DNA of 6,522 nt, from positions 1 through 6,522 of the forward strand of contig DFHL01000137.1 of the NCBI GenBank assembly GCA_002371315.1. The letters are read 5' to 3'. Under the pieces are notes generated by a model. That model searched no databases, was not told the DNA's origin, and saw only the letters and a program-made list of their open reading frames with translations. Shown here in pieces: positions 5,501 to 6,522 of this stretch (position 1 is its first letter; each line of letters starts with the position of its first letter). This stretch comes from Bacteroidales bacterium UBA3724 (GTDB lineage: Bacteria; Bacteroidota; Bacteroidia; Bacteroidales; P3). The translations under genes and the position numbers were made by a program.

Positions 5501-6004
5501 TTATTCGTTTCTATCGAGTGCGTCGGCGAGTTTTGCCCTCAGTTTGTCGATACGCTTGCGCATTGCGCTTGGGCTGATGCCGTAGGCGCTGGCAAGCTCG
5601 TTTATCGAATAGCCGATGACGAGATGATGGGCGAGCCATTGCTCTTCGAGCGTCAGCGAGGTGCGCATCACATCATAGATGTCGCCGGTGCCGTCTATAG
5701 TGGCACTGGGGGCTTCCAAAAACTCCTGACGGACGGCAACCAGCTTTTTCCTGCGGCGCAGCGAGTTGGTGACGACCTGCTTGGCCAGTGTCGTTACCCA
5801 ACGCCGCTGGACGAACTCGGAAGCCGTGTGCGGAAAGAGGTCAAGCTTGTTCCACAATGCGATGTTGACTTCCTGTATCATCTCGCGACACAGATCGGCG
5901 TCGTCGTGCAGATACCGGAAGCAGACCTTCCTGACGGTGTCTTTGTATTTTTTCGACACTGCCAGGAAAAATTCGTCTACACTATATTTTCCATCAGCAT
6001 TCAT
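5501..6004 (-). CDS. ECF-type (sigma-70 family) RNA polymerase sigma factor
   Basis: 167 residues, the normal size for an ECF sigma factor with only regions 2 and 4. Region 2 lies at about 11-85, with the core-binding pattern FRYLHDDADLCREMIQEVNI (29-48) followed by ALWNKL and RRWVTTLAKQVVTNSLRRRKK (67-87). Region 4 lies at about 115-165, with LTLEEQWLAHHLVIGYSINE (117-136) and the helix-turn-helix INELASAYGISPSAMRKRID (134-153). It is expected to direct RNA polymerase to a specific set of promoters. It heads a three-gene operon with two small membrane proteins that could control its activity. The start at 6004 lies 33 nt downstream of an element repeated before the protease operon, which suggests autoregulation and control of that operon (inference). 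Confidence 0.92.
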   Translation of the reverse strand: MNADGKYSVDEFFLAVSKKYKDTVRKVCFRYLHDDADLCREMIQEVNIALWNKLDLFPHTASEFVQRRWVTTLAKQVVTNSLRRRKKLVAVRQEFLEAPSATIDGTGDIYDVMRTSLTLEEQWLAHHLVIGYSINELASAYGISPSAMRKRIDKLRAKLADALDRNE

Positions 6005-6011
6005 TATGGCA

Positions 6012-6098
6012 CACAGTTTGCCTTTTTATTCTATACCTATAATTGCTCAAAAAAATGCAAAAAGTGGAAAATCGGGGCGATTTTTTAACATTTTTCCT
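6012..6098 (-). promoter_or_regulatory. Shared upstream element, copy B (sigma operon)
   Basis: Near-identical to 4181-4260, in the same orientation, 33 nt from the core edge (6038) to the sigma start codon. The core differs from copy A at only 3 of 61 positions (6059, 6083, 6097). Here the dyad is longer: AAAATCG-GGG-CGATTTT (6068-6084), perfect 7-bp arms. Its place just before the sigma gene makes it the likely promoter/operator of this operon. The dyad followed by T's could also act as a weak plus-strand terminator, but no plus-strand gene leads into it. Between 6099 and 6190 no gene is seen. Confidence 0.6.
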
Positions 6099-6190
6099 TA
6101 ATTTTTTTCTCTAAAGCCTTTTTTTCCGGTCCGGAAGCTGGCGAAATCCTGCATTTCCTGCGGAATGGCGAGCCTATGGTTTTGCCCTCA

Positions 6191-6230
6191 TAAAAAAGCC
6201 GGAATGATGTTCTTCGCACCATTCCGGCTT
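6191..6230 (-). terminator. Rho-independent terminator of the oxidoreductase gene
   Basis: Perfect 11-bp inverted repeat AAGCCGGAATG/CATTCCGGCTT (6196-6206 and 6220-6230) with a 13-nt loop. On the minus strand it is followed by TTTTTTA. It lies 71 nt past the stop codon of the gene ending at 6301 and separates it from the sigma operon. Confidence 0.85.
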
Positions 6231-6256
6231 CACGATAAGTTGTTTTTTTTAGAAAT

Positions 6257-6293
6257 GGCTACCTCTGTTCAGGAAAGTGATTCCAGAGGTGCC
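6257..6293 (-). other. Hairpin directly after the oxidoreductase stop codon
   Basis: ACCTCTG (6261-6267) pairs with CAGAGGT (6284-6290). The stem can extend through GGC/GCC (6257-6259 and 6291-6293) past one bulged T. There is no T-run behind it, so it is probably a 3'-UTR structure rather than the terminator, which follows at 6191-6230. Confidence 0.4.
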
Positions 6294-6300
6294 CGGATGC

Positions 6301-6522
6301 TTATTTGAAGGCATTCTCGCTGAGGCCTTTGCCGCTCAGGGCAAGGTCTTTCATATACGACGGCACGTCGTGGCCGAGGTATTTCTCGACGTAGAGCTTG
6401 GCCAGGTACTGGCCCAGCATAAAGCCGTGGCCGCGAAGGCCCGTCAGGAGGCCCACCTCGGGGTCGACGATGTAGCGCGGCTCGGTGTAGCGGCCGGCCC
6501 AGACGGCGTGGAAGCCCACCTC
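6301..6522 (-). CDS. FAD-dependent oxidoreductase (DAO family), C-terminal part
   Basis: Only the last 73 residues are in the window; the gene runs off the right edge (frame open at 6522, and the GTG at 6519 is an internal Val codon, not a start). The sequence EVGFHAVWAGRYTEPRYIVD and GLLTGLRGHGFMLGQYLAKL is typical of the C-terminal end of DAO-type FAD oxidoreductases (glycine/D-amino-acid oxidase fold), where the Gly-His-Gly segment closes the FAD site. It ends GKGLSENAFK. The substrate cannot be told from this part. It is a separate transcription unit from the sigma operon, with its own terminator. Family call from pattern recognition only. Confidence 0.75.
   Translation of the reverse strand, partial: EVGFHAVWAGRYTEPRYIVDPEVGLLTGLRGHGFMLGQYLAKLYVEKYLGHDVPSYMKDLALSGKGLSENAFK

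Noticed and set aside
5411..6088. 225-codon plus-strand ORF antisense to the sigma factor
   Set aside because: It covers the sigma gene in the opposite strand; the minus-strand product has clear sigma region 2 and 4 features, while this one shows no family pattern and runs into the shared regulatory element.
6124..6136. Palindrome TTCCGGTCCGGAA as a terminator
   Set aside because: Short stem with at most a 3-nt loop and no T-run on the minus strand; A's follow it instead.

Overview
The window looks like part of a Bacteroidales chromosome (Prevotella/Porphyromonas-like; I cannot name the genus). The reasons are a protease carrying a type IX secretion (T9SS) C-terminal sorting domain, signal peptides ending in the typical ...KAQ or ...QAQ, A-rich leaders without Shine-Dalgarno sites, and a GC-rich secreted protein with the 'LP..eLe.Yv...HLPdIPSa.EV...G..LGqMNaLLLqKvEELTLY' tail common in this phylum. 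All supported genes are on the minus strand and are read from right to left.

Right to left: (1) 6301-6522 is the C-terminal end of a DAO-type FAD-dependent oxidoreductase, followed by a clear intrinsic terminator (6191-6230). (2) 6004-4676 is a compact three-gene operon: a small ECF-type sigma factor, a 102-residue single-span membrane protein and a 162-residue membrane-anchored protein. The last two overlap by one base (TAGTG). (3) 4675-3897 is non-coding. It holds short tandem repeats, a phased array of AATTGCTG boxes, a near-copy of the element in front of the sigma operon, and a GC-rich, hairpin-bearing leader of about 300 nt. (4) 3896-147 is a four-gene operon for exported proteins: a 281-residue fiber/S74-tail-like protein, a 151-residue lipoprotein, a 201-residue membrane protein and a C10 (streptopain-like) cysteine protease with a T9SS sorting domain. 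Spacings are 12 nt, a 4-nt ATGA overlap and 10 nt. (5) 1-146 holds heptamer repeats and a long hairpin that probably ends this operon.

The main observation is that the sigma operon and the protease operon are each preceded, in the same orientation, by an almost identical element (6012-6098 and 4181-4260; 58 of 61 bases match in the core). The simplest reading is a local regulon in which the sigma factor activates its own operon and the neighbouring protease operon. This is inference, not proof.

The second observation is a sharp composition change. About 650-3040 (protease catalytic part plus the two small genes) is AT-rich, while the protease's C-terminal secretion module, the 281-residue gene and the sigma operon are GC-rich. 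This suggests that a protease-plus-accessory cassette was exchanged between two resident flanks, with one boundary inside the protease ORF. The 201-residue protein starts, after its signal peptide, with a stretch resembling the protease's own propeptide, which makes it a candidate dedicated inhibitor.
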